Positions 9,128 to 17,066 of a stretch of DNA of 57,286 nt are shown here, piece by piece. A program made the position numbers and the translations under genes. This stretch comes from Ruminococcus sp. UBA3665 (GTDB lineage: Bacteria > Bacillota > Clostridia > Oscillospirales > Ruminococcaceae). Where the stretch lies: assembly GCA_002373165.1 (NCBI GenBank), contig DFJS01000007.1, forward strand, positions 1 to 57,286, in the 5' to 3' direction. The number at the start of each line of letters is the position of its first letter. The first letter of the stretch is position 1. The notes beneath the pieces were generated by a model. The model was not told where the DNA came from, searched no databases, and saw only the letters and a list, made by a program, of their open reading frames with translations.

Positions 9128-9157
9128 TTGACAGAAACTGCTGTTTTGTTGTATAAT
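9128..9157 (+). promoter_or_regulatory. Consensus sigma-A promoter of mscS
   Basis: TTGACA (9128-9133) and TATAAT (9152-9157) with an 18-base spacer, 34 bases before the mscS start. Confidence 0.85.
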
Positions 9158-9190
9158 GAAAACAGAAATTTTTGTCAGAAAGGATAAAAA

Positions 9191-10075
9191 ATGCACATGG
9201 AAACAACGGAAACTATCATGGAAACTGCTGCCGAAATCGGCGATGTCATTACAGGAGAAGCCGAACATGTCAGTTCTGTTTTCAGCGGATTATGGGAATA
9301 TCTCAAGGGGATTCTGCCGTCTCTGGGGTCGGCTGTGCTGGTGTTTGCGCTGGGAATGGTGGTATCCAGAGTTTTTTTGAAATTTCTGGGGAAAACCCTT
9401 GCCCGAAGCAAACTCGACAAAACTGCTGCCGGATTTCTGCATTCGCTGATACGGGTGATTTTATATATTCTGGTGACAGTGATTGTTCTGTCCGTGCTGA
9501 ATGTGCCTATGACATCGATTATTACCGTAATCGGAACTGTCGGCCTGACAGTCGGCCTTGCTTTGCAGGACAGCTTGTCCAACGTAGCCGGAGGATTTCT
9601 GATTCTGTTCTCCAAGCCGCTGAAAGTCGGGGATTTTGTGGAATATGCCGGTATTACAGGAACTGTCGAAGTGATTGGCATTCTCCAGACAAAATTAAGA
9701 AAAGCTGACGGAACTGTTGTATATATCCCGAATAATCAGATTTCCAATGCCGTAATCCAGAATTATACGGAAGACCCCGGCCGAAGGCTTGATATTAATT
9801 TCGGAATCGGCTATGATTCTGATTCTGAACTTGCCAAAAAACTGATTTCTGAAATTCTGGAAAAGCATCCAGCAGTGAATCATACAAAATCCAATACGGT
9901 CAGAATCGGCGAACTTGCCGACAGTGCCGTGATGATTCATGTTCGTGTATGGACGGTTCATGCCGAATACTGGAATTTATACTATGATCTGCATGAACAG
10001 GTCAAGCAGGCTTTTGACGAAAATCAGATTGCAATCCCGTATCCGCAGAGGGATATTCATCTTGTTAATAAATGA
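9191..10075 (+). CDS. mscS: Small-conductance mechanosensitive channel
   Basis: A heptameric membrane channel that opens under tension to release solutes after osmotic downshock. The 294-residue protein has an N-terminal periplasmic part and three membrane segments. The pore-lining third helix and start of the beta domain read VGLALQDSLSNVAGG and then FSKPLKVGDFVE, the hallmark of the family. A C-terminal alpha/beta vestibule ends at PYPQRDIHL, a conserved MscS end. The AGAAAGGA site precedes the ATG. A HAD phosphatase gene follows 28 bases downstream, probably in the same operon, before a shared terminator. Confidence 0.92.
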   Translation: MHMETTETIMETAAEIGDVITGEAEHVSSVFSGLWEYLKGILPSLGSAVLVFALGMVVSRVFLKFLGKTLARSKLDKTAAGFLHSLIRVILYILVTVIVLSVLNVPMTSIITVIGTVGLTVGLALQDSLSNVAGGFLILFSKPLKVGDFVEYAGITGTVEVIGILQTKLRKADGTVVYIPNNQISNAVIQNYTEDPGRRLDINFGIGYDSDSELAKKLISEILEKHPAVNHTKSNTVRIGELADSAVMIHVRVWTVHAEYWNLYYDLHEQVKQAFDENQIAIPYPQRDIHLVNK

Positions 10076-10103
10076 TAAAATTATAAAAAGGAGAAAAATT
10101 ATT

Positions 10104-10721
10104 ATGAGTGAGTATGAAAACATGTCAGACGACTATCTGAAAAAAACTTATGTCCCGGATGTGTACCAGAAAAGCATCTTTTCGGTAAATTATGCACTTT
10201 TGCAGCAAAAGGGCATAAAAGTGCTTTCTTTTGATATTGACGGCACAATTGCAAAACTGAGTGATCATCATCCGCCGAAAGAAACAGTTTCTATGTTTGT
10301 CACGCTGAAAAACATGGGGTTTGAAATCTATCTTCTTTCCAATACCCATTCAGACAGCCGCGCAGAAAAATTCAGCGAACGCCTCGGAGTAGACTGTATT
10401 TATTATGCCCATAAACCCGGCGTGGACGGCCTGGAAGAAATCCGGAGCAGATATTTTCAGAAACATGGCACTGTGCTTGAACCTGCACAGATTGCACATA
10501 TCGGGAACAGCATCGTCAGCGATGTGGCAAGTGCCAATACATTCGGAGCCTATACAGTGCTTGTCCGCCATAAAGGCAAAATGAGCAAACTTGTCGCCAA
10601 TAAGGGCAAACGTCTCCGGCATGAACTCAAAAAGCGCGGTATCTGGAGAAAACATCACGACGAAGAAGATGACGACCAGTATTATCAGTTAGGGGAAATT
10701 CCGCCTTATAAGCGGTACTGA
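10104..10721 (+). CDS. YqeG-like HAD-superfamily IIIA phosphatase
   Basis: The ATG at 10104 has AAAAGGAG ten bases upstream; an in-frame extension into mscS has no support. The 205-residue protein carries HAD motif I as SFDIDGT (Asp44, Asp46), motif II as LLSNTHSD (Ser79), the motif III lysine in YYAHKPG (Lys104) and motif IV as GNSIVSD (Asp140). This matches the YqeG family, cytoplasmic phosphatases with no cap domain. Most YqeG members are ~170 residues; this one adds about 25 residues at each end, including a His/Asp/Glu-rich tail. The substrate is unknown. Confidence 0.78.
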   Translation: MSEYENMSDDYLKKTYVPDVYQKSIFSVNYALLQQKGIKVLSFDIDGTIAKLSDHHPPKETVSMFVTLKNMGFEIYLLSNTHSDSRAEKFSERLGVDCIYYAHKPGVDGLEEIRSRYFQKHGTVLEPAQIAHIGNSIVSDVASANTFGAYTVLVRHKGKMSKLVANKGKRLRHELKKRGIWRKHHDEEDDDQYYQLGEIPPYKRY

Positions 10722-10733
10722 TTTCTGACAGGA

Positions 10734-10760
10734 AAAAATCCCCTGAAAAAGGGGATTTTT
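10734..10760. terminator. Bidirectional terminator between the HAD and lipoprotein genes
   Basis: AAAAATCCCC / GGGGATTTTT form a 10-bp stem with a 7-base loop. The A tract and T tract let it work on both strands for the two convergent genes. Confidence 0.88.
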
Positions 10761-10764
10761 CAGA

Positions 10765-11985
10765 TTAATGCAGTCCGTGTGCACCAAGCCATGTTTCAAT
10801 CAGATTGGCAATTTCCTGATTGTTTTTCTCCTGGAACATGAAATGAGAATTGCCCTTGATGCCTTCTTCCGGAAGGTCTGTTACTGTGCAGTCACCGCCG
10901 TCAGCCTGATACTGCTCGGCAAAGGCAGTCACTTTCTCATGAACGCCCTGCCAGTATTCTGTAGAAGCAAGATCTTCATTTCCATCTGTGATATAATCGC
11001 CGAAATAAATCACAATCGGAACATTGGCCTCCAGCAGTTTCTGGTACTGTACAGAACTGGTGCTGGGGACGGAAATCGGCTCGATGGCGACAATTGCCGA
11101 AAGATTTTCAACAGATAAATCCCATGCCACAGAACAGCCTTCGCCGTGTGCCATAAAAACAGCTTTCTGTCCTGTCATGGTTTTGACATCGTTCAGCACC
11201 TCGCCCATGGCTTTGGAAATGACTACTTTGTCATAATTGCCCGTATTGGGAGTTGCCTGACGGAGAAACTGGTTCAGGGAATTATTATCATCCGGAAACT
11301 GTGAATGCGGATTTGTCTTTTCCAGCGTTTCGCCGATTCTGTAATAGGTATACCATGCCTGATCGCCGGGCTGATACTTGGCGGCAATATCGGGATGTTC
11401 CGTATCATCATCATAATATTCTTCGGATTCTTCATCATATTTGCGCAGATCGCCGTACCACATATCCAGGTCAGTATCTTCGGAAATTTCTGTTGTTGCG
11501 CCGGCCTCGCCGCGGCGGGGCTGATCGACCAGAAACGCACTGTGACCGTTTTTCAGGAACAGGTCAGAAAAGCCTTCTCTGCCGTCGGGCGTAGTCATCC
11601 AGCACATGCGCGACTGCCGGTAGCCGTGCAGATAAACAATCGGATTGCCGTTGTCATCCGCGGGAATCTGGTACAGTACATTGGCATGGTCAACATGGGC
11701 AGTATTGCCGGCTCTGGAAGAATCCTGCCAGCTTTTTTCAGGATTATACTCTCCGGCCACGGCACTGGTAACGATGCCGCCGCTGGAAAACATGCCCTGT
11801 GCGGCAATGCGGAGGACATCATCATAATTTTCTTCTGCGGCAGTTTCGGCCTGAGTTTCGGCAGCCGTTTCGGAAGTTTCCTGCGGAACTTCATCTGCGA
11901 CAGAAGTTGCCTGACTGCATCCTGTCAAAGCAGAAGCAAGCAGCAAAGCGGACAGCAGCGCATTGATTTTTTTTGTGTTTCTCAT
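10765..11985 (-). CDS. Esterase-like alpha/beta-hydrolase lipoprotein with altered nucleophile
   Basis: A signal peptide ends in the lipobox LTGC (Cys23), followed by a low-complexity Glu/Thr/Ala linker to about residue 52, so the protein should be anchored to the outer face of the membrane. The rest matches the Alcaligenes esterase 713-like group. It has an oxyanion-type YLHGYRQ (His120-Gly121), an acidic strand FLVDQPRRG, and a C-terminal GNSHFMFQEKNN in which His381 fits the catalytic histidine. At the nucleophile elbow the usual GHSxSG reads AHGEGCS (279-285), with Gly281 where the serine should be. It may be inactive, a binding protein, or use another residue. It has its own promoter and terminator. 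Confidence 0.75.
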   Translation of the reverse strand: MRNTKKINALLSALLLASALTGCSQATSVADEVPQETSETAAETQAETAAEENYDDVLRIAAQGMFSSGGIVTSAVAGEYNPEKSWQDSSRAGNTAHVDHANVLYQIPADDNGNPIVYLHGYRQSRMCWMTTPDGREGFSDLFLKNGHSAFLVDQPRRGEAGATTEISEDTDLDMWYGDLRKYDEESEEYYDDDTEHPDIAAKYQPGDQAWYTYYRIGETLEKTNPHSQFPDDNNSLNQFLRQATPNTGNYDKVVISKAMGEVLNDVKTMTGQKAVFMAHGEGCSVAWDLSVENLSAIVAIEPISVPSTSSVQYQKLLEANVPIVIYFGDYITDGNEDLASTEYWQGVHEKVTAFAEQYQADGGDCTVTDLPEEGIKGNSHFMFQEKNNQEIANLIETWLGAHGLH

Positions 11986-12024
11986 AAATCTGCACCCTTT
12001 CTTTTGTGTTTCTTTCTGATTTTT

Positions 12025-12053
12025 ATTATATCACACAAAAAAATCAAATGCAA
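12025..12053 (-). promoter_or_regulatory. Sigma-A promoter of the esterase-like lipoprotein gene
   Basis: On the minus strand, TTGCAT (12048-12053), 17-base spacer, TATAAT (12025-12030), 40 bases before the start. Confidence 0.7.
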
Positions 12054-12147
12054 CGGCTATTGAAAAATTCAACAGATTGGATTGTTTTTCGTCAGAACTG
12101 TGCATAATTTACGGCAATCTGTCGAATTCTGTTTTTTGAAATTTTTC

Positions 12148-12176
12148 TTGCTTTTTTTACAAAACTATGATAAAAT
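12148..12176 (+). promoter_or_regulatory. Probable promoter of xylB
   Basis: TTGCTT (12148-12153) and TAAAAT (12171-12176) with a 17-base spacer, 40 bases upstream of xylB. The stretch from 12054 to 12147 shows no other clear structure. Confidence 0.55.
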
Positions 12177-12215
12177 AAAAATATCAGAATAATTCATAAC
12201 GGAGGAAAATTTTTT

Positions 12216-13739
12216 ATGGCATATCTTATTGGTGTGGATCTGGGAACCAGCGGTACCAAAACAGTATTATTCGACGAAAAAGGAACTGTAATCGCTTCCC
12301 ATACAATCGAGTACCCCATGTATCAGCCTGAAAACGGCTATGCAGAACAAAATCCGGAAGACTGGCGTGAGGCCGCATTTGATACTATCCGGGCAGTCAT
12401 GCAGAAAAGCGGCGTATCCAGGGACGATGTCAAGGCAATCGGCCTGTCCGGACAGATGCACGGACTTGTCATGCTGGATCAGAATTGTCAGGTCATCCGG
12501 CGTTCTATTATCTGGTGCGATCAGCGCACCGCAAAAGAATGCGCCGAAATGACGGAAAAAATCGGCGCAGAACGTATAATCAAAATCACGGCCAATCCGG
12601 CCATGACAGGTTTTACAGCATCTAAAATTCTCTGGGTCAGAAATCACGAACCACGGAATTATGAAAAATGCCGTCATATCCTGCTCCCGAAAGATTATGT
12701 CAGATTCTGCCTGACAGGAGAATTTGCAACAGAAGTCTCCGATGCTTCCGGTATGCAGCTGCTGGATATTCCCAAGCGGCAGTGGTCGGACGAAGTGCTG
12801 GAAAAATTGGAAATTGATGCTTCTTTGCTGGCAAAAGTCTATGAAAGCCCGGAAGTGACAGGAACACTCACCAGAGAAGCCGCTGAAAGAACAGGCCTGA
12901 ATCAGAATACAATTGTAGTCGGAGGTGCCGGAGACAATGCTGCCGCTGCTGTCGGAACAGGCGTTGTCCGGGACGGAAAAGCTTTTACAACCATCGGCAC
13001 AAGCGGCGTTGTATTTGCGCATACATCCGGCATTACGATTGACCCCAAAGGCAGAGTGCATACTTTCTGCTGTGCCGTCCCCGGATGCTGGCATGTGATG
13101 GGCGTAACCCAGGGCGCAGGACTGTCACTGAAATGGTTCCGTGATAATTTCTGCAATGCCGAAAAAGAAACAGCTTCCCAGATGGGTGTGGATCCTTATT
13201 ATCTGATGGACAAGGCCGCTCTGGAATCGCCTATCGGCGCAAACCGGCTGCTGTATCTGCCGTACCTGATGGGCGAACGTACGCCGCATCTTGACCCGGA
13301 TGCAAGAGGTGTATTCTTCGGCTTATCGGCAATGCATACCAAGCGCGATCTGCTCCGTGCCGTGATGGAAGGCGTAACGTATTCGCTCCGTGACTGCATG
13401 GAAGTCCTGAAAGAAATGGGCGTATCTGTCAATGATATGATGGCCTGCGGCGGCGGCGGTTCTTCTCCCGTATGGAGACAGATGCTCGCCGATCTGTATA
13501 CCTGCCCTGTCAAGACAGTGGATTCCAAAGAAGGCCCTGCACTCGGCGCGGCAATTCTGGCAGCTGTCGGAGCAGGTCTGTATTCCGGCGTTCCGGAAGC
13601 ATGTGATGCCATCATCCATACGGCCAATACACAGGAACCCATTGCCGGACATATCCCGGAATATGAAAAATATTATCAGCTGTACAGAAATATCTATCCG
13701 GCTGTGAAAGAACAGTTCAAAGCACTGGCGGCTCTGTAA
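12216..13739 (+). CDS. xylB: Xylulokinase
   Basis: This FGGY-family kinase phosphorylates D-xylulose to xylulose 5-phosphate, the entry of xylose into the pentose phosphate pathway. The 507 residues match the family length. The phosphate-binding start is GVDLGTSGTKTVLFD. The substrate region contains LSGQMHG, typical of xylulokinases, and the C-terminal half has IGTSGVVFAHTSG and the ATP-site stretch ACGGGGSSPVWRQM. GGAGG lies 10 bases before the ATG. No xylose isomerase is adjacent. The split transketolase at 20.8-22.6 kb could use its product. The stop codon overlaps the start of the TraX gene by one base (TAATG), so the next two genes are coupled to it. Confidence 0.92.
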   Translation: MAYLIGVDLGTSGTKTVLFDEKGTVIASHTIEYPMYQPENGYAEQNPEDWREAAFDTIRAVMQKSGVSRDDVKAIGLSGQMHGLVMLDQNCQVIRRSIIWCDQRTAKECAEMTEKIGAERIIKITANPAMTGFTASKILWVRNHEPRNYEKCRHILLPKDYVRFCLTGEFATEVSDASGMQLLDIPKRQWSDEVLEKLEIDASLLAKVYESPEVTGTLTREAAERTGLNQNTIVVGGAGDNAAAAVGTGVVRDGKAFTTIGTSGVVFAHTSGITIDPKGRVHTFCCAVPGCWHVMGVTQGAGLSLKWFRDNFCNAEKETASQMGVDPYYLMDKAALESPIGANRLLYLPYLMGERTPHLDPDARGVFFGLSAMHTKRDLLRAVMEGVTYSLRDCMEVLKEMGVSVNDMMACGGGGSSPVWRQMLADLYTCPVKTVDSKEGPALGAAILAAVGAGLYSGVPEACDAIIHTANTQEPIAGHIPEYEKYYQLYRNIYPAVKEQFKALAAL

Positions 13740-14461
13740 TGGAAGTGCAGGAACAGAAAAAGCCTCTGACAGGAAGCGGCCTGAAACTGATTGCTGTCAT
13801 CACAATGCTGATTGATCATTCGCATGTTTTGCTGGAACATATACCCGGATTTACCCGGACTCTGATTACAGTTATGCCGGAATATCCGCTGTCCTGGTAT
13901 GTAATCGTCCGGACGGTCGGACGGATTGCCTTTCCGGTTTATGCTTTTCTGCTGACAGAGGGCTTCCGGTATACGCATGACAGAAAAAAATATGCATGTA
14001 ATCTGTTTTTATTCGCGCTGATTTCAGAAATCCCCTGGAATCTGCTTCACGGAGGCAAGCTGTTCTATGAGACACAGAATGTATTCTTCACGCTGTTTCT
14101 GGGACTGCTGTGCATGATGATTTATGAAGCATACCGGGAACAGCCGCTGAAACAGCTGGTTTATCTGCTGGCAGCTGCTTTGACTGCCATGTTCCTGAAT
14201 GCCGATTATGGTCTGAAAGGTGTAGGCTTTATTTTTGCGATGTATCTGCTCCGGGAAAAGTTCATTGCACAGATGTTTGTTTCGGCCTGTTTCCTGTCGG
14301 GAAATCTGTTTTATACCATCGGCGTGATGCTGGCATTTATTCCGATTGCTCTATATAATCAGGAAAGAGGCTTTATCAAAGGAAAGCTCTGGAAATATGC
14401 ATTTTATGCATTTTATCCGGTGCATATGCTGATTTTATATTTTATTAACCAAAATTTATAA
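13739..14461 (+). CDS. TraX family membrane protein
   Basis: A 240-residue protein with about seven or eight membrane segments. It begins with SGxLKLIAVITMLIDHSH and has a FPVYAFLLTEGFRYT segment and a terminal PVHMLILYF, all characteristic of the TraX family. That family is named after the F-plasmid pilin acetylase; chromosomal members in Firmicutes are common and their substrates are unknown, and acyl transfer to an envelope component is only an inference. It overlaps xylB and the following small gene through TAATG junctions, so all three are made from one mRNA. Confidence 0.85.
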   Translation: MEVQEQKKPLTGSGLKLIAVITMLIDHSHVLLEHIPGFTRTLITVMPEYPLSWYVIVRTVGRIAFPVYAFLLTEGFRYTHDRKKYACNLFLFALISEIPWNLLHGGKLFYETQNVFFTLFLGLLCMMIYEAYREQPLKQLVYLLAAALTAMFLNADYGLKGVGFIFAMYLLREKFIAQMFVSACFLSGNLFYTIGVMLAFIPIALYNQERGFIKGKLWKYAFYAFYPVHMLILYFINQNL

Positions 14462-14481
14462 TGCAGGAAAGGGTGTTCAGA

Positions 14482-14697
14482 ATGAAAGAAGATATGTTTG
14501 AATCTCATGAAAAACTCGCCGAACTTGTCAGAAAAAGAAAACAGCGCAAAAGAATTCTTGCTTTTGTTCTGGCTGTGACGATGCTCCTGACCTTTGCCGT
14601 GCCTCTGAGCATGATGATTCCGGTATCAGAATCCGGCGGACGTTCTAAAAAGAAAAATCTGGAACCGCCTTATTATGCTGCCGAAGCTGAATCTTAA
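14482..14697 (+). CDS. Small single-span membrane protein, unknown
   Basis: The ATG at 14482 is preferred because AGGAAAGGG lies 8 bases upstream; an ATG at 14461 would overlap the TraX stop. The 71-residue protein has a basic KRKQRKR segment, one hydrophobic helix (about residues 25-46) and a short basic then acidic tail. The positive-inside pattern puts the N-terminus in the cytoplasm. No family was recognised. It is last in the xylB-traX operon, just before a terminator. Confidence 0.6.
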   Translation: MKEDMFESHEKLAELVRKRKQRKRILAFVLAVTMLLTFAVPLSMMIPVSESGGRSKKKNLEPPYYAAEAES

Positions 14698-14707
14698 AAA
14701 AAAGAAC

Positions 14708-14737
14708 CGTCCGGAACAAATTCCGGACGATTTTTTT
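14708..14737. terminator. Terminator between the small membrane gene and pta
   Basis: A perfect stem CGTCCGGAA / TTCCGGACG with loop CAAA is followed by A and seven T on the plus strand; upstream A-runs give a T tail on the minus strand as well, serving both convergent genes. Confidence 0.9.
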
Positions 14738-14747
14738 ATATGCTGGA

Positions 14748-15764
14748 TTATGCCATGCCGGCTGTGATGATTGCCATTTTGTAGACTTCGTCGGCATCAC
14801 AGCCTCTGGAAAGATCATTGATCGGTGCATTCAGTCCCTGAAGAATCGGGCCGTATGCCGCAAAGCCGCCCAGCCGCTGTGCGATCTTGTAGCCGATATT
14901 TCCGGCTTCAATCAGCGGGAAAATGAAAACATTCGCCTGACCGGCAACTTGAGAATCCGGACACTTCACAGCTGCTACCTCTTTGGAAACGGCTGCATCA
15001 AACTGGAATTCGCCGTCAATGGTCAGTGTCGGGTCGATTTTCTTGGCTTCTTCCACGGCATCATGACTCAGCTGAACTGTGCCGCCCTTGCCGGAACCGT
15101 AAGTCGAAAAGCTGAGAACGGCAACTTTCGGGTCAATGCCGAAATAAGCCGCAGTTCGGGCAGTTTCTACAGCAACTTCTGCCAGCTTCTGTGCGCCGGT
15201 GAGCTTTACATTTCCGTCTTTATCCACAGTGTCTTTATAGTCCAGATTGATCGCGCAGTCGCCCATGGCAATTTTTTCTTCTTCGCCGTTGACTTCTCTG
15301 AACAGAATAAAAGAAGAACTTACTAGATTAGAGCCTTTTTTGGTCTTGACAATCTGGAGCGCAGGACGGACAGTATCCGCTGTGGAATAGGTTGCGCCGC
15401 CGAGCAGGGCATCGGCTTTGCCCATCTTGACCAGCATTGTGCCGAAATAATTGGATTTCTGCAATGCAGTGCGGCATTCTTCCTCGGTCATTTTGCCCTT
15501 GCGGAGTTCGGACATTGTTGTCACCATAGCGTCCATTTCGGGATATGTCAGCGGATCGAGAATTTCTGCCTTGTCGATGCTGAAATTGCCGTCAGCAGCG
15601 GCTTTCTTGACATCCTCCGCATTGCCGCAGAGAATGACATCCATCAGGTCTTCTGCCAGAAGTCTGGAGGCGGCAGAAAGAATTCTTGCATCTGTGCCTT
15701 CTGTGAATACGATTTTTTTTCTGCTTGCTTTCAGATTTTCGTGCAGTTTGTCAAACATTGCCAT
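14748..15764 (-). CDS. pta: Phosphate acetyltransferase
   Basis: Interconverts acetyl-CoA and acetyl phosphate, the first step of acetate formation with ATP recovery. The 338 residues correspond to the short, single-domain Pta typical of Firmicutes. Recognisable stretches are KIVFTEGTDARIL, ALLGGATYSTADTVRPALQ, VAVLSFSTYGSGKG and the C-terminal GPILQGLNAPINDLSRG that forms the CoA site. AAAGGAAG precedes the ATG. Acetate kinase is not adjacent. It has its own promoter and terminator, so it is probably a single-gene unit. Confidence 0.93.
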   Translation of the reverse strand: MAMFDKLHENLKASRKKIVFTEGTDARILSAASRLLAEDLMDVILCGNAEDVKKAAADGNFSIDKAEILDPLTYPEMDAMVTTMSELRKGKMTEEECRTALQKSNYFGTMLVKMGKADALLGGATYSTADTVRPALQIVKTKKGSNLVSSSFILFREVNGEEEKIAMGDCAINLDYKDTVDKDGNVKLTGAQKLAEVAVETARTAAYFGIDPKVAVLSFSTYGSGKGGTVQLSHDAVEEAKKIDPTLTIDGEFQFDAAVSKEVAAVKCPDSQVAGQANVFIFPLIEAGNIGYKIAQRLGGFAAYGPILQGLNAPINDLSRGCDADEVYKMAIITAGMA

Positions 15765-15797
15765 TGGGAATACTTCCTTTCAAGAATTATTTTTTTC

Positions 15798-15826
15798 AGT
15801 ATAGCACATTTTGCCGGATTTGTCAA
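15798..15826 (-). promoter_or_regulatory. Sigma-A promoter of pta
   Basis: On the minus strand, TTGACA (15821-15826), a 17-base spacer ending in TGC, and TATACT (15798-15803): a near-consensus, extended -10 promoter. Confidence 0.8.
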
Positions 15827-15917
15827 GCAATGTATGTTAAAATTTGTATAGAATTTCCCCGTTTGTGACAGAATTTTGAAAATCAGAAAAAATATATTGT
15901 TTTTCGATAAAAAAGTC

Positions 15918-15946
15918 TTGACAAATAATAAACTCTGTGCTATAAT
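15918..15946 (+). promoter_or_regulatory. Consensus promoter of the DUF2975 operon
   Basis: TTGACA (15918-15923) and TATAAT (15941-15946) with a 17-base spacer and TGC just before the -10 box. This is one of the strongest promoters in the window. Confidence 0.85.
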
Positions 15947-15978
15947 ATAGAAAAATCCGGAAGGGGTGCAGGTGCATC

Positions 15979-16440
15979 ATGTGGAATCAGGATAAATCCC
16001 TGAATCTGTCAATTATATTAGTCAGAGTCTTGTCTGTATTGATTATTCTTCTCGCACTGTGTGTGCCGGTCATGGTAAACTGGTATGATGTTATTTCTCC
16101 CGACAGAACGGGGCTGATTAGCGGCTCTGTCTTCTGGCCGCTGAGTATCTGCCTGTATTTATCGGCCGCGTGCGGAGAGGTTTGTTTATATCATCTGTAC
16201 AAACTGCTGAAAAATATCAAGAATAATATCGTCTTCAAGCCGGAAAACTGCACACATCTGCGATATATTTCCTGGTGCTGTATTTTAGTGGCGATTCCGT
16301 TCGGGATTTTCGGCTTCTGGAGATCGCTGGGATTTTTCGTGGCGTTTGCCGCCGGATTTTTCGGCGTAGTGCTCCGGGTTCTGAAAAACGTCTTCGTCAG
16401 AGCCGTGGAAATTCAGGAAGAAAATGATTATACAATCTGA
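15979..16440 (+). CDS. DUF2975 membrane protein
   Basis: A 153-residue protein with four membrane segments (about residues 10-32, 48-68, 92-112 and 114-135). Its short cytosolic loop LYKLLKNIKNNIVFKPENC fits DUF2975, a family almost always encoded next to a small Xre/YozG-type DNA-binding protein, as here. It is the first gene of a three-gene unit. By analogy with other membrane-protein/HTH pairs it may hold or sense a signal for the regulator; no experiment known to me defines this. Confidence 0.8.
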   Translation: MWNQDKSLNLSIILVRVLSVLIILLALCVPVMVNWYDVISPDRTGLISGSVFWPLSICLYLSAACGEVCLYHLYKLLKNIKNNIVFKPENCTHLRYISWCCILVAIPFGIFGFWRSLGFFVAFAAGFFGVVLRVLKNVFVRAVEIQEENDYTI

Positions 16441-16459
16441 TGGGAGGAGAGGCTTGGTT

Positions 16460-16681
16460 ATGCCGATTATTGTGAATCTGGATGTCATGATGGCAAAACG
16501 GAAAATCTCTTCCGGAGATCTGGCAAAAAAAATTGACATTACTCCGGCGAATCTTTCGATTCTGAAAACAGGAAAGGCAAAAGCAATCCGGTTTTCGACG
16601 CTGGAAAAGCTCTGCGAGGTGCTGGACTGTCAGCCGGCCGATATTCTGGAATTCCGGAAGGATGATTCTCATGCAGACTAA
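16460..16681 (+). CDS. Small Xre/YozG-type HTH regulator
   Basis: The ATG at 16460 follows GGGAGGAGA by about 9 bases. The 73-residue protein is little more than one helix-turn-helix. It begins MPIIVNLDVMMAKRKIS, has the recognition region LAKKIDITPANLSILKTGKA, and ends with LEKLCEVLDCQPADILE, the usual Cro/CI-type ending in this family. Such DUF2975-partner proteins usually act as repressors of their own operon. It overlaps the downstream DUF2809 gene by 11 bases. Confidence 0.87.
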   Translation: MPIIVNLDVMMAKRKISSGDLAKKIDITPANLSILKTGKAKAIRFSTLEKLCEVLDCQPADILEFRKDDSHAD

Positions 16682-17066
16682 ACAGGACAGAGTGTATTAT
16701 ATCATCTGTTCGGCGGTTTTGCTGGTGATTGAAATTCTGATTGGCAGTGTATTCAGGAATATGCACTGGCTGAGAGACTACGGCGGCGATATTCTGGTAA
16801 TTCCGCTGATTTACTGCTTAGTCCGGATTTTTGTGAAAATCCTTCCCCGGCTGATGCCCTTCCTGATGTGCTGTATCGGTTTCTTAGCTGAAACTGCACA
16901 GTATTTCCACCTGAGTGACAGGCTGGGCTTCGAGCGCGGCAGTCTGATGAGTATCATCATCGGCACAAGTTTCAGCTGGATAGATATTCTATGCTATATC
17001 GCCGGGATGATTCTGATCTATCTTGCAGTTTTCATCCGGAGGTTTCAATCCACGCCAAAGCGATAA
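16671..17066 (+). CDS. DUF2809 membrane protein with element-derived C-terminal tail
   Basis: The ATG at 16671 is used because GGAAGG lies 9 bases before it inside the HTH gene. The 131-residue protein has four membrane segments and the DUF2809 features WLRDYGGDILVIPLIY, ETAQYFHLSDRLG and GTSFSWIDILCYIAG. The last seven codons and the stop (FQSTPKR*) are not native. They lie inside a repeat element that begins at 17042 and is repeated, with the same tail, at the end of a HAD phosphatase gene at 22.9 kb. The native end was probably at or just after FIRR. Function unknown. Confidence 0.8.
   Translation: MQTKQDRVYYIICSAVLLVIEILIGSVFRNMHWLRDYGGDILVIPLIYCLVRIFVKILPRLMPFLMCCIGFLAETAQYFHLSDRLGFERGSLMSIIIGTSFSWIDILCYIAGMILIYLAVFIRRFQSTPKR

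Noticed and set aside
12054..12147. A possible riboswitch or operator upstream of xylB
   Set aside because: Only weak AT-rich inverted repeats are present; none matches a known aptamer, and a convincing xylose operator could not be identified.
12267..13094. A 275-codon minus-strand open frame opposite xylB
   Set aside because: It is antisense to the conserved ATPase core of xylulokinase and lacks a ribosome-binding site.
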